64,000 bases of DNA from Trichopria drosophilae. Its lineage: Eukaryota > Arthropoda > Insecta > Hymenoptera > Diapriidae. The stretch spans positions 41,333,001-41,397,000 of the forward strand of contig CM059587.1 in the NCBI GenBank assembly GCA_030407085.1, given 5' to 3'. The notes under the pieces are model-generated. The model was not told the origin of the DNA and did no database searches. It saw only the letters and a list, made by a program, of their open reading frames with translations. Made by a program: the position numbers and the translations under genes. Shown here in pieces: positions 1-27,303 of the stretch. Every line of letters starts with the position of its first letter. The stretch's first letter is position 1.

Positions 1-424
1 TACTATAATAAGCATGAGGACCTCCGAGAAGTCATAAAGTAATCTTTTTTTAAAATCCGTGCTTATTGGGAGAGCACTAAACGCTGTAATCTCTGACTAA
101 AATAATGCGTGTATATAGTTTTGTGTTGCGTTCGCTGGATGGAGATTAAAGGTACACATATATAATGTACAGCTAGAAAGTATATTCTGAGCGTGTACAA
201 TTCATTTGACTAAAACGATTAAATTTTTCGTTCATACATTTTTAAATATACTTAAAGTTTTTGCCAGTAGGTGAATGAGTTTAAAATGTATGAAATCCAA
301 ATGTTTCTACCATAATTTCTGCATATGAAATAGATACATTGGAATTACATATATTCATACAGAAATACAGACATATTCTTTTCTCTTGAAACCCTTGGAG
401 CAGAGTCCCCACTATATGCGATCT

Positions 425-632
425 TTATTGTAGCAGCACCTTTTTAACCGAAAGAAGTCCCCCCGAGCGTGTCTTTATGAACGGTAGCCAGGGGACTTCT
501 CCCTCTTTGCAGCTGTCCGAGCTGCCGGCAGCGCCCGGGCGCGGAAAACGGCGCTTGGAGGAACAAGGGCCAAACCAAAACGATTTTCGCTGACGAGCGA
601 CAGGCAGACGGGTGCTGGCAGTAAAGCTGAAA
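425..632 (+). promoter_or_regulatory. CpG-rich 5' region of the AHCYL gene
   Basis: A GC- and CpG-rich block in otherwise AT-rich DNA, running directly into the first coding exon. No TATA box at a useful distance is seen. The overlapping minus-strand open frame of 128 codons is explained by this composition. The transcription start cannot be placed. Confidence 0.4.
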
Positions 633-15859
<15,227 letters not shown>

Positions 15860-16095
15860 GAGGCAAGAGATCTCGAAGAATGGTCTGATGTACCGCTCTG
15901 TACCTCATAGGTCCATCGAAACCGTGGACTCGGCGTCGATCGATTTCACGACGTCAGGAATATTTGTCATTCCAATCGCTATGAAGATTTAGGCGCCGTC
16001 AATTGTACATAACTGGCGCTCAAACCGGCGATTTAGGAATTTCGCGCGAGCAAATAGTCTATTTTGTAAATAAACGAATTTTAAAAAGAAGTTTT
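15860..16095 (+). other. AhcyL1: AHCYL 3'UTR with first poly(A) signal
   Basis: Non-coding sequence following the TAA. The first canonical AATAAA is at 16069-16074; further copies near 16740 and 16890 could serve longer transcripts. No gene is seen from 16095 to 17800. Confidence 0.55.
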
Positions 16096-17988
16096 AAGCG
16101 TGCACTGCGGAACTCGCCAGTTTTGAGGTTAGGATGAACGTGAGATTAGAAGTTTAGAAAAATATAATACAATTGTGATTTAACATAAAAGAAAATAGAT
16201 GAAGACGTACATAAAATTCAGTTTTTCTATGTTTTTAAGATTACGTTCATCTTATACGATAAACTTTCGAGGTTATTAACGAATTCGAATACAAAATAAT
16301 TCAAGACTCGATGACGACAGTCCCTACACAATCTGAAATTAGGCTATTTTCATAAAAATTAATTTTTTTTTTTAGGGTTATGTTTGGATTTTAGTAAACA
16401 ATGTAACGATATAATGGTTATAACTTCGAAATTACATAAAATTAAACATTTTTGTAAGTATTAACATGTTTAGAGGTGTTTTTGAGGTTACGTTCTTCTC
16501 GACTCGGTCACTTTTAATATAAGTTGTACGACAGGTAATTTTAAATAATTTATTGTACGTCTTTCAAATGTGTGATGCCAGTCATTTCATGATTCGACTA
16601 GTTAGATATGTACTTTGCTACAATCGATACCTGCGAATTAAAAATTAAGCATTCCGTTTGATCGTAGAAAGCGTTACAGAAATACTGAGTCTTGAACAAT
16701 TTAGTAAGAAGCTTTTAGTTTAACTACCATGATACTAGAAATAAAACAGTAATCAATTATTTATATATTAAGGAGATTCGAATGTGTTTTCTAATCATGT
16801 GTCGAAACTACCAAGTTTTAACTAACGTCGAAGTAGCTAAGATTAATACAATACTCTTTTCAGGCTTTGTGCTTAAGCTTTATGAAAATCAATAAAAGAT
16901 TGATTTTTTTTAAATTCTGTCCGTCCTGCAAGACAATTAACTTTTAAAAAAATAACGTTAACATTGAAGCCAAAAGTTTGAAGGCTTTTATAAACATTAA
17001 TTGTAATACTACGGTATTAAATTTGAAAATTAGAGTGACTATTTTTAAAGTACTTGGTAACAATTCAATAACGATTCTATAACAGTTTTAAAACTTGTAG
17101 GATACATGAAGCTTACACCTTTTATAGAACGTAACCTCGGAAACTTGAGTGTAAAAGTTCCGATATAGCTCAGGACATTCCTGTAAGGCAAGAGTAATCC
17201 ATAGAGTATTTTCAATTTGATTTTTCAAATTTTTCAACACGCGGTTCCTAAAGTTTTTGCGCGTAAGCGACAGGCCTAAAAGATCGGCTGTTCTATTAAA
17301 GAAGTTTCATTAATTTTCTTTATTAATGGTATCGATTTGAAAATGTTGGATTTTAAGCTGAGTCAGTGAATTGAATACTATAGAAACGTGAATATAGAAA
17401 TGTTGAGAAGAGGAAAATCAACTGATTAATGCCATTAAAAGAATCAAAACTTGATCTAATTTCCTACATAACCTCTGCATCGACATTTCTGTATTCGCGG
17501 AGTTAAGCTTTAAAGTTTTAGCAGACAGCGTAAGAATGGAATTTAAGTTGTGAAGAATAACATCGAGTTACAGGTTATGTTGTCTGTTATTTCTTTAGTT
17601 CAGTCAAATAAGTGAATTGCAGGTGCGTGAGTAACTTTTAGCAAAAATGGTAAGAACTCCAGGATGTAACATCAGTGTCACTAGTATTTTTGTAAAATAA
17701 CGATGCGTACCTTGAATAAAGAATGGAGTTAAACAATATTTTAATCCAATTACTGTTTTAATATTACACCATGTGCTTTTCTATTCGTCATAACATTTTA
17801 TTATGATTAAATCCATCTCGATTCGGGCAGATAGGGTCAACGTTACCAAATTAATCGCAATTGAAATATGTTATTATTCAAAGAAAATAAGAACACACGT
17901 ATTTTTCGTCACACTAGCACAAAAAGTCCATTTTTCCGCCCGGCTAACCACCCTACTTCTTGTAATTGCGATTATAAACAGAATAATG

Positions 17989-18543
17989 CGCAGGGCTCCT
18001 GACCATCGGGCTGCTTCGGATGCAGCCCAGTCCCGAGGTGGAGAGGCCGAAATCGATGTCCCGGGACAAAGACCTTTGCTTTCCCACGGACGATTTCCGT
18101 GGACGGAGGATCTCAAGCAAGATCTAATGCGTTGCTACGAGGAGAGCTGTCCGCAACAGAGAGGCTACATGGCGCGAATGCACAGTCGGTTTGCAGTAAT
18201 GCATCCCGAACTGGAAAATCGCTTTTCTGAACAACATCTAAGAGATTATGTGGCCTATCTGAGGCGGATAGGTTTCGGTATTTCCAGCTGTCAACCGGTA
18301 CCGGATCTGCGGACTATAACATATGAGCCCGTACGCGGTGATGGAAGAGATGCTCCGCATTTTGAAAGCACGACACTCGTGTTTAGGCGAAATCTGACAA
18401 CGAAAATTTTGCCTAAACAACGAGAAATAGACAGAGCAAATAGCCTATATTACTCGATGCTCTACCGGATGACTGCGACCTGTGGCGAGTCAATTATGCC
18501 GTTTATGAGGTTGCGAGTGATCTGGTGGCTTCACGAAATCTGA
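17989..18543 (+). pseudogene. R4-like ORF, N-terminal part
   Basis: Open frame whose recognisable part starts near MRRAPDHRAAS. It holds a basic, aromatic-containing block (RFPWTEDLKQDLMRCY, then YMARMHSRFAVMHPELENRF) common at the N-terminus of R4-type ORFs. It leaves the element's frame after LYYSMLYR (about 18465), where the neighbouring frame continues as DDCDLWRVNYAVYEVASDLV. The 60 codons upstream in the same open frame look unrelated. Confidence 0.6.
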
Positions 18544-18824
18544 CACAGTATCGAGAAGTCGGCAGATTACAAAACGCATGTCTCAATTGAACGGCAAAAT
18601 TCGATTGACACGGAAACTCGCTTTCCGAATTCAGTGTGTGATCGACTATTTAACATCGGGCCGTTCATTTACGGCTAAAGTCAAGAAGTTCGCACAACTG
18701 CGGACGTACTATCACACACTGAACAATCTGAAGTTGCTCAACATCAAGCACCGTTTGGCGGATAACATCGAATCCGTCCAATCTCTTCAAACATCGTATC
18801 GCACCCTCCCGCGAGTTTCCGTCG

Positions 18825-19190
18825 ATGGCCTCGGTTGAGGAATTCTGGGAGAGTATCTACGAGAAAACATCCAGGCTTAATGCAGACACTCCGGGTATCG
18901 AAATCTTTACCGAGTTGTGTGACGAACTCACACAACAAAGTGAAGATTGCCCACCCGTCAGTACATTAGAGGTGAAAAATGCCATCACAGGAGCGAGGAA
19001 TTTCTCCTCGCCGGGCTGGGATGGAATTAACAACTATTGGTGGAAGAAGTTCACTTCTGTCCATCAACACCTAGACCGAATATTCACCTCTTACATAAAT
19101 GGAGACCAACCCATTCCGCACTGGCTGGTGGAGGGCCGAACGACACTGATCCCAAAATCGGGATCCAGTACAAGCGTAACCTGTCGATAG
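18825..19190 (+). pseudogene. R4-like ORF, RT entry region
   Basis: Encodes a helical linker, EVKNAITGARNFSSPGWDGI and PHWLVEGRTTLIPKSG, the start of the RT domain. It is cut at about 19165, where the segment expected to hold RT motifs 1-2a is missing and the sequence resumes in another frame at KRNLSIAWLDY. Confidence 0.7.
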
Positions 19191-21133
19191 CCTGGCTGGA
19201 TTACATGAAGGCGTATGACTCAACATCGCACGAGCTTTTAAGCTTGTTGCTCAAACGCCTCCATGTCCACCCAAACATAGTGAGAATTGTAGAAGATCTG
19301 ATGCCTCTTTGGAAAACACGCTTTGTCATGACATCGGGCAAGCGTCGAACCATGTCTAGAGTGGTTCAATTCCAAAGAGGTGTCTATCAGGGAGATCCTC
19401 TGAGTCCTCTGCTCTTCTGCATCTCACTATTGCCTCTATCCGTTGCTCTCCGGAAATCTCAAGGGCACATGTGTAGAACGCCTGGTGAACGTGTACATAA
19501 GATCACCCATCTTTTCTATATGGATGATCTTAAATTATACGCATCAGGCGAGGATCAATTACATCGATCTCTGAACATCGCCCTCACATACTCGAGAGAT
19601 ATCGGCATGGAATTCGGATTGGACAAGTGTGCAGTCGTTCATTTGCACAGAGGAAGGTCAGGCTCCCGTAACAACGATATGGAGCTCGTCAACGGAAATG
19701 TCATCCGCCACCTTAGCGCCGAAGAAGCCTACACACACCTGGGGGTAAGTCAAAGGCATGTCCAGGATGTGCAGGCTGCTAAAACCACCATCATTAAGAA
19801 ATACCGGCGCAATCTCCGTCAGATCTGGTCATCAGAATTGACCGGGAGAAATAAGGTGGCAGCAACGAATATGTTGGCCGTATCACCAGTGCTCTATTCA
19901 TTTGGAGTACTGAAGTGGACCGTTGACGAGCTAAGGGGTCTTGACCGAAGCACACGGTAGATGATTTGTATGCAATGCAGTTTGCATCCAAGATCTTCCG
20001 GGGAACGACTGTATTTGCCCCGAAATATGGGAGGTCGTGGTCTTTTGAGCCAGGAGTGTATGCATGACCGATTGGTCCTCGAGGCAGCTTACGACGTAAT
20101 TAATCGAACGGAGGATCCCCTGATGATGCTAGTTCATCAGCATGAAATTCAGGGGAACGGGGCGTTTTTGTACAACGCGGCGGAACGAACGGCGCGAAAC
20201 CTCGGTCTGGTTTTCAACGTGGGACGTAGTGGTGCACAGGAAGCTGAATCAGTCATCAATCTGTACCCAGTACGTGTCAGGGTTAACATACGGAAGGAAC
20301 AACTCCGTATGTTGGCGGGAAGGCATATCGACAAGCCATTGCATGGACAATTCTTTCGAAATGTCCAAGAACTTGGTTTTTCGGCAGAGATGACCTTCTC
20401 GTTCTTAAGATCAGCCGGCTTAAAATCCGAGACAGAGGGTTTTATCTTCGCTTGCCAGGATGGGGTCATCAATACCTTAACGTATCGCCAGACCGTCTTA
20501 CACCAGGCGGTACAGAGTACGCTTTGTAGATCGTGTAGATCTCATGCTGAGACACTAATACATCTTTTGGCAGCATGCCCAAGATATGCAGTTTCAGCAT
20601 ACATCGAACGTCACAATGCGGCTCTACGAGTGCTGTATTACCATCTTCGCAGCACTTATTGTATTGATGCAACCCCAGTTTTGCCGTACATCTCCACTGA
20701 TATTGAATCCGTAGTCGGGAATGAGTCGTGCCGAATATACTGGAATTACTCATTCCCGACGACCAGGCAAATATCAGCCAATAAGCCTGACATCGTCCTT
20801 GTTGACTTCGACAACAAATCCATCTTCGTCATCGAGTTCTCTGCACCAGCAGATACAAATATGGTAAGCAAAGAGGACGAAAAACGGAAGAAATATCAGG
20901 AACTCCTGTTCGAGATGCGCAAGCTGTATCGAGGATTCAAAATCAAGCTCGTCGTGCTGATAATTGGAGTGCTGGGAAGAATGAGACCATTTTTCCTCGA
21001 TAACGTCAAAAGCATTCGGGCCTTCCGAAAACATTCAAATTCCATCGCAAGCCGAATGCAGAAATCAGTGCTGCTGGGATCTCTCCGTCTGCTGAGATCA
21101 AATGAGACCCTGCAACCACTAACCCGATGGTAG
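19037..21133 (+). pseudogene. R4-like ORF, RT core and restriction-like endonuclease
   Basis: From about 19174 the frame reads KRNLSIAWLDYMKAYDS (RT motif A, catalytic Asp), RGVYQGDPLSPLL (motif B) and YMDDLKLYA (motif C). A single TAG at 19958-19960 interrupts it between LDRSTR and MICMQCSLHPRS. The same frame then gives LYLPRNMGGRGLLS, the knuckle LCRSCRSHAETLIHLLAACP, and the endonuclease core KPDIVLVDFDNKSIFVIEFS followed by KEDEKRKKY. The C-terminal 390 residues are intact, so decay looks recent apart from the deletion. Confidence 0.85.
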
Positions 21134-21348
21134 AGGGAGTGGTTGCAGTTACCATCGACATGGCCCGGTGCAGTCTGCAGCATGGACAAGAGAGTCCGAC
21201 ACACGGGGGGTTAACCATCTTCGACCCCCTATGGTGCCTAACGCATTTCCCCCTCCGTCAAAGAAAAAAAAAATAAATAAATTTATTCAGTTTAATAAGC
21301 AAACAAACTTAATAATAATAAACAAACAGGAATACTTCTTGAATGCCT

Positions 21349-22368
21349 TTGGGTCAAAATTCCTCAAGTGGTCCAAACGAAAAAAATCAATGACGCCCAA
21401 TCGAGCTGAAAATTAGCACAATTGTTGCTCTATCATGTAGTAGTGCATGGCCCAAAATTTATTTAATTCCATTCGTATATATGCCGATAAGTCGTGTGTG
21501 TAACCGCGAGTAACTTTTTATGCCTCGCTCCAAAAAAAAAGTTATATTAGACTTTTTTTCTTAATTTTTTCTAAAAACAAAATTTAACTCTTATTTTTGC
21601 AAATTAAAAATAAAATTCACTTTTTCACCACGGAGGGTCACTTTTATCCCTCTGAAAAGTATCTAAAATGAAAGCTGAGGTTTTTTTCGATAAGTATACC
21701 AAGTTTTAAGAGGGATTTTTTTTTGTTTTTGAGTTATGGAATTGCTAATGACTGAGCAGAGTCGCTCAAGCGGCCTCGCGCTGCCCTCGCCTGTACTGGC
21801 AACAAAAAGAAACAAAGAATATTAGTGTTTTAAATGCAGCGTCGCCGATCGTATGCTATGAGCGCGAGGCCGCTTCACTGCACTTAGTCATTAGATATTC
21901 CATAACTCAAAAACAAAAAAAAGCCCTCTTGAAACTTGGTATACTTATCGAAAAAAAACAGTTTTCTGTAAAAAAACTCAGCTTTCATTGTAGATACTTT
22001 TCAGAGCGATAAAAGTGACCCTTCATGGTGAAAAAGTGAATTTTATTTTTAATTTGCAAAAATAAGAGTTAAATTTGGTTTTTAGAAAAAATGAATATAA
22101 TCAGATGAAAGGGCATAAAAAAACGAAGAAAAAAAGCTAATGTAACTTTTTGTTTGGAGCAGCGCATAAAAAGTTACACGCAGTTGCATACGCGACTTAT
22201 CGGCAGAGCCCCATAACTTCACCCCTCTCTATCTCAGCGAATTACGAATGGAATTAAATAAATTTTGCGCCATGCACTACTATATGATAGAGTAACAATT
22301 GAGCCAATTTGCAGCTCGATTAATCGATATTGATTTTTTTCGTTTCGACCACTTCAGAAATTTTGCCC
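21349..22368. repeat. 1-kb near-complete hairpin (foldback) element
   Basis: The left arm (21351-21782) and right arm (21861-22367) are inverted copies around a 78-nt loop. Matching pieces include CAAGTGGTCCAAACG / CGTTTCGACCACTTC at the ends and GCGGCCTCGCGCT / AGCGCGAGGCCGC at the loop. No open frame. It starts about 75 bp after the tail of the R4-like LINE. Ends read GGG(T)CAAAATT; no target duplication is clear. Confidence 0.75.
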
Positions 22369-22733
22369 CTTTTATGAAAGAAGAATCCTTGCGAATGCTT
22401 AAAAATATAACAAATATCCGCTATAGTTATTAAATAAAGAGTTGCTTAAGAATTCTTTTTTAAACATATTTGGGAAAGGGTTCTTCAAAACCCATAATAA
22501 TATTTTCAGAAAGAATTTTTTTACGCACTAGCACGAATAGTAACCCAATTAGTATCGAAACATCTAAGAAAGAATTCTTTTGGAATATATTTTTGTAAAT
22601 AATTCTTTTGTAAATAATTCTTTTGTAATAAGTTAATGCAACTACTTGTAAACGGCTATATGAAAATGTACTTAAACACGCAATCATTGACACAATACAT
22701 TTCCCTATACATTATTGACTTTTATTATTATAT

Positions 22734-22840
22734 CCCAACAAATACAAAAGTAGCAGCCATGTAACAGCTATGTAACATTTATGTAATAACGTAACCATTA
22801 CGTAAATGTTTCGTAATCGTTACTTTTTGTGTTTGCAGGG
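22734..22840. repeat. 107-bp MITE, copy 1
   Basis: Imperfect terminal inverted repeats: left CCCAACAAATACAAAAGTA, right TACTTTTTGTGTTTGCAGGG. The interior has short TATGTAAC repeats. It matches 24705-24811 over its whole length. Confidence 0.75.
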
Positions 22841-24059
22841 TATTACAGTCGGCTTCGTAGGTGGTACTAATACTTATAACATGCCATGCAGTAGGAGGTG
22901 CTTTTATATGGAACGACTCATACTTTCATCACTTACGAGAACGTTTGTGTATGATAATATACAAAGGGCATGTATTGAAAGCCGCTGATGCACCACCATG
23001 CGGTGGGCGCTCGATACATCCACTGATGGCTGCACATCCCGTGTATCATGAACTTTTTCACAAAGAATACTTTAGGACTACTTTTATCATAATTGTGAAA
23101 CACTTTACCTTTGACCGATCGTGTTTCAATTCATACATTTTTTCATAAACATTACTTCTTGACTACTTTTGGAATACTTTAAGAATGAAATTAGTGCATG
23201 GGAGCATTTAGGAATACAAATTGAGGTTAGGTTTGCAACAGAATGACTTTTTATTTTTATTTTTCGAGAAAAGATGAAAGAAATATATAAGAGAATTATA
23301 CATTTACTCTTTTTGGATGGTATAGTTGATCATATAAAATGTATTGTAACGAATATTGAAATATTATTTTACGATTCTCATCTTTTCGATACTTTTTGCT
23401 TTTGACTTACGATGTTCTTTACCTTCTTCACTTTACGAAGTACCCAGTCTGATTTCGTTTTCGTTACATCTTCATCTTCTGTATTAAAGAGGTTCCCTCG
23501 GTTAAGGAAATGACATTCAGAATTTAATGACAAAGTTACAACACATTAAACAATAAATGAATGGTCTATAACCAACTACCAACTCGCTGTTTTCAGTATT
23601 TTTCATTAAAAAGCATATGTTTCAAGGAGAATTCACAATTCACAATATTTTATTATTTTATTGTAATTTTACAGTGTCGAAGTACATTAATTATGTAAAC
23701 ATCAAACGATTAAAACAATATTACGAAAGAGAATTTGCAATAATAAATTTCGTAGGTAACAAAGCGAACTGTATTTGTATTACAAAGTTTATTCTCCTAA
23801 ATTCTCGCTCGTTTCTGAATCTATTTGCTGAAATTTATATAAAGTACATATATGATCACCCTAAATTAGATTTGAGCTTGAAAATGTACATACATATTTA
23901 CTTTAGGTTTAATTTCAATATTTTAGATTAGGAACTTATGTTATCGAGGGTCAGATCGTCGTTTTCGCACACAGGCGCCACCAGCGATCTAATACATGTA
24001 TGTATGACGAATAGCCTTCGTATTAAAACGAATGAATACTTCGTATAGGTAAACACGTA
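22841..24059. other. AT-rich stretch without recognised gene
   Basis: Short open frames here (for example 23617-23931) are AT-driven, with no motif or splice support. Nothing recognised. Confidence 0.4.
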
Positions 24060-24328
24060 CAGTAGCCCCCATTCTAACATTTCAAGTTATACCGTCGGTT
24101 CTTTCAAAATGACGTAAGTTTCTCCAAAGTTATAGCCCCTCACTATCCCCACTTCCGTAACTCTGTTTGCAATGAGTGCTTCTGTGTGCGAGTGTGGCTC
24201 AGCGAAACAATGTGGTGGGGGAAGGAGAGGAAGAGAGTGGTATAACTTTGACAAACCAAATCTATAACTTATAAGTCTCTATATAGTCATATAACTTGGG
24301 ACGGCATAACTTAGGGCGGGGCTCACTG
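24060..24328. repeat. Tc1/mariner-like MITE 1 (TA duplication)
   Basis: TA|CAGTAGCCCCC at the left and GGGGCTCACTG|TA at the right, 269 bp, non-coding. Inner ends continue the inverted match (AAGTTATACCGTC / GACGGCATAACTT). Confidence 0.75.
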
Positions 24329-24704
24329 TACATATTCCTTCGAATGATTCAAATTTAAAATTTACATTCGACAATTAGCCGTTTCCGCATGCGAACGGAT
24401 GTACATAACCTCCATTTTAAAGACCATTAATACTGCTCACATATTCGAATGATAGCGAAATGAAATCGCATGAAATATCATTCACGTTAAGGAACCTAAC
24501 AAAGAAAGTATCATTTGACGCATATGATCGAATGTAACGTGTGTCATCGGATGCATTGGAAAGATGAAAAATATTCAAAATATATTGTGCGTATGAAAAC
24601 ATTTGAAAAAGACTAATTTCGAATTAAAATTTGATGAATTTCATTCGAAAGTGTAAACAAATCGAATGAAAGTGGACATTTTTGCACAAGAAATCGTTAA
24701 TTGT

Positions 24705-24811
24705 CCAGCAAACATAAAAGTAACAGTTATGTAACAGCTATGTAACATTTATATAACAATGTAACCATTACGTAAATGTTACATAATTGTATACTTTCTG
24801 TGTTTGCAGGG
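24705..24811. repeat. 107-bp MITE, copy 2
   Basis: Same orientation and structure as the copy at 22734: CCAGCAAACATAAAAGTAAC at the left, TACTTTCTGTGTTTGCAGGG at the right, with GTAACAGCTATGTAACATTT shared between copies. The right end resembles a splice acceptor (TTTGCAG|GG), which could matter if it lands in introns. Confidence 0.75.
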
Positions 24812-25193
24812 TGATTAACCTGAATAATTGGAAATAAGCACGACAATCATCTATTTCCGATATTTATTTGATATATTTTAGAAATTGTTAATAATGATTA
24901 GAATTACATTAGCAAAGTCTGCATTTTGAAAAATAGGTTCAGATATTTTCAATTCAGTTTTTAAATTCCTACCTTATCGATAGAGCACTTAACCCCTTTA
25001 AATGCGTTCCGTACGCCATGAGATTGTGGCCTTAGTTTAATTTTTACGAAGTCTAATGTAACCTTGAAATATCACCTTTAATCACGTGTATCGCTTTTTA
25101 ATAACTCAGATCTCATTGGAATAACAATTTTTAGTTTTTGCTTTTCGTAGCCTTGACTTGATATTCAAATCAAACGTTTAAACGTTTTAAAAA

Positions 25194-25324
25194 ATGGGTA
25201 ATAATCAGGCAAGTCCAGCAAAACCCGAAGTGGAACCGATTGTAACAGAGAAGTCTTCTAAAGATTCCAAAAAGCTAAAACCTTGCTGTGCATGTCCTGA
25301 AACTAAAAAAGTCAGAGACACTTG
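25194..25324 (+). CDS. COX17: COX17 exon 1
   Basis: [15 protein letters not shown] through [17 protein letters not shown] plus two bases of Cys. Donor TTG|gtaagt. Confidence 0.95.
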
Positions 25325-25965
25325 GTAAGTTTTTATTTATTAAACAATAATTTTATAGGTTACGATTTCTTTAAAGAAAATCTAATGTTAAAAAAAGCAT
25401 TTAATGTTGTAATTTTCATACATAAAAGAGGCGTATTATGTTACTTGCAAAACGTTTAATCGAATTCGTAATCATGTTTTTAAAAGTATTTCCTATGATT
25501 AAATTCATTTTCCTACAGTTTTAGTAGATTTGTCATTTTAGTGAGTAATATAGAACCATTTTTCTTTAACATTAAAAACTTACCAGGTTTTCTTATGAGA
25601 ATTTACAAACGTTCTTCAGAATCTATTTTGACTATTTTTATATAAATTATTGGTGATTTATCGTATTTTAACAATGAATTTAATACATCGTATGTAATAT
25701 GAATTAAATAAAATGTTGTGAAATGTAAAACAAGGTATTTAAATTACGGTAATGAAATTTGTATAATATATTTACTTTAAAATACAATGTGTCTTTTTTA
25801 TGTTAATTTTAAATAAAAATTTGTAAACTAAATCAATTGTTGTAAACAAGATTAATAATTATTGATATGTTATGTTTCAGTATAATTGAAAAGGGAGAAT
25901 CTGAGTGTGGCCATCTTATTGAAGCGCATAAAGCATGTATGCGATACTTAGGATTTAATATTTAG
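25194..25965 (+). CDS. COX17: COX17, cytochrome c oxidase copper chaperone (2 exons)
   Basis: Exons 25194-25324 and 25881-25965 join (donor ACTTG|gtaagt, acceptor tatgtttcag|T) to a 71-residue protein. The C-terminal half carries [16 protein letters not shown], then [11 protein letters not shown] and MRYLGF. This is the Cu(I)-binding CC-x-C site plus the twin CX9C coiled-coil-helix-coiled-coil-helix fold of COX17. Family role: the protein is oxidised by the Mia40 system in the mitochondrial intermembrane space and passes copper to SCO1 and COX11 for assembly of complex IV. The first 35 residues are a variable, Lys-rich tail, slightly longer than in human COX17 (63 residues). Start: first ATG, context aaaATGg. 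Neighbours are unrelated. Confidence 0.96.
25881..25965 (+). CDS. COX17: COX17 exon 2
   Basis: Completes Cys, then [20 protein letters not shown] and RYLGFNI followed by TAG. Confidence 0.95.
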
Positions 25966-26206
25966 AATATAATAATATACATAAGTGTAAAAATGTAAAA
26001 CTTTAAATGTATGTAGATATATAACAATTATTCAAATTACAATACGTCAAACTTTACCACCGAACTAGTTTTCATTATATTTCTACTTTCATATAAATGA
26101 TAAACGAGTTCTTGAAATTTTGGATATATGTATGTATTTATGTTATAATTGTATGCAACTTACGATGCAAAAATTAATCTTTTGAAAGCACAAATTATGT
26201 AATAAA
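25966..26206 (+). other. COX17: COX17 3'UTR with poly(A) signal
   Basis: AT-rich non-coding sequence after the stop; the first AATAAA is at 26201-26206. No gene is seen from here to 27303. Confidence 0.6.
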
Positions 26207-26888
26207 TATTAAAATATAGAATTATTAACAATTTTTAAAATAGCTCAATAAATAAACTTGTTTGTGAAAGTCCCGACTGTAGTAATTATTCGTCGTACAA
26301 GTTTTTTGTTCGGCAGTTTTACCATTTGTATCTGAAATCATCATACTAAATGTCTTGTATGCGTCTACAATATCTGTGAGATTTTACGAGTTAGTATATT
26401 CTATTTTTCTCTTCATTTATTCAATTCTCATCATTTCAACAATGCTTCTTATTTATCAACTTTATTTACAAACTGAAATCACAATTTTAACATTTTATTT
26501 TGATGTATTTTTATATTTATTATAAATATTAGAAACTGACTTAACCCTCCGAATAGGTACTATAAAACTGTTATATAACATACACAACGTAGATCGACTG
26601 TATATTGGGATGTAATTCATAAATTAAAGGATTAGTTTTTTTTAATCAATTGAAAATTTTCTAAAAAATGCACCGGTTTTATTAGTGATTTGTGATTATA
26701 GTTAAAATTGTAAACGAATTTCTATCAGTTTTCAATGAGACCAAAATTTACATGGGCTGCGCTAACCCAGTACGCATCCTAAGTCAGATCTAAGTTGAGC
26801 AAAAATAAGCATTCAAAAATTAAAAGCTATAAATTTGGAGTTAAATGGCAAAAGCGAACTAGAAATTTAAAATTTCAAGTATACTTTC

Positions 26889-27250
26889 GTATAAGAATTT
26901 TGCAATATTGCAGTAAGATAACAGTAATATTATATTGTAATATATTACATCGTAAGAGTACTGCAATATTATCGGAATATGACAGTGTAACATATTGCGC
27001 TCTATTGTTGTAATATAATATTGTATATATATAATTAGGAAGAATATAGTGCACAGTAACATTGCTGTCATATACAGTTGTGCACACAATAATATATTAC
27101 ACTACAACATTTGGGTAATATTTCGCATATGATGTACTGTAACATATGATGCACGAATGCTGCATCAATATTGCAGTTCTATCACACTTTGGTATATTAC
27201 GGCAATCTTGTGCAGTAATATATTATATTTATATGCAACATTCTAATATT
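26889..27250. repeat. CAATATTGCAG / CAGTAATATTA repeat block, part 1
   Basis: Dense degenerate copies of TGCAATATTGCAG, CAGTAATATTA and GTAATATATTAC in both orientations. The same family recurs at 31577-31750; the two may be ends of one AT-rich element interrupted by later insertions. Confidence 0.45.
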
Positions 27251-27303
27251 ACAAATAATAATTCAAATTTCGAGGCCTTTATCCTGCAACTCAATTGGTG
27301 GTA

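Larger units (their letters stand above)
17985..21276 (+). mobile_element. R4/Dong-like non-LTR retrotransposon, inactivated
   Basis: Pieces in order: an N-terminal region (FPWTEDLKQDLMRCYEE, QQRGYMARMHSRF); RT with SIAWLDYMKAYDST, RGVYQGDPLSPLLF and HLFYMDDLKLYASGEDQLH; a C-terminal zinc knuckle (CRSC...H...C) and a PD-(D/E)XK restriction-like endonuclease. This order and the YMDDLKLYA motif fit the R2/R4 superfamily, closest to R4/Dong. Frameshifts (near 18465 and 18810), a deletion near 19165 and an in-frame TAG at 19958-19960 disable it. It ends in an A-rich tail with TAAATAAATTTATT (about 21263-21280). The 5' boundary is uncertain, between about 17800 and 17990. Confidence 0.85.

Noticed and set aside
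17803..17988. N-terminal 60 codons of the frame at 17803 as part of the R4-like ORF
   Set aside because: Composition changes at about 17985 and the upstream part does not look like element sequence; probably chance open frame.
23617..23931. 104-codon frame between two MITEs
   Set aside because: AT-driven composition without motif; no exon signals.
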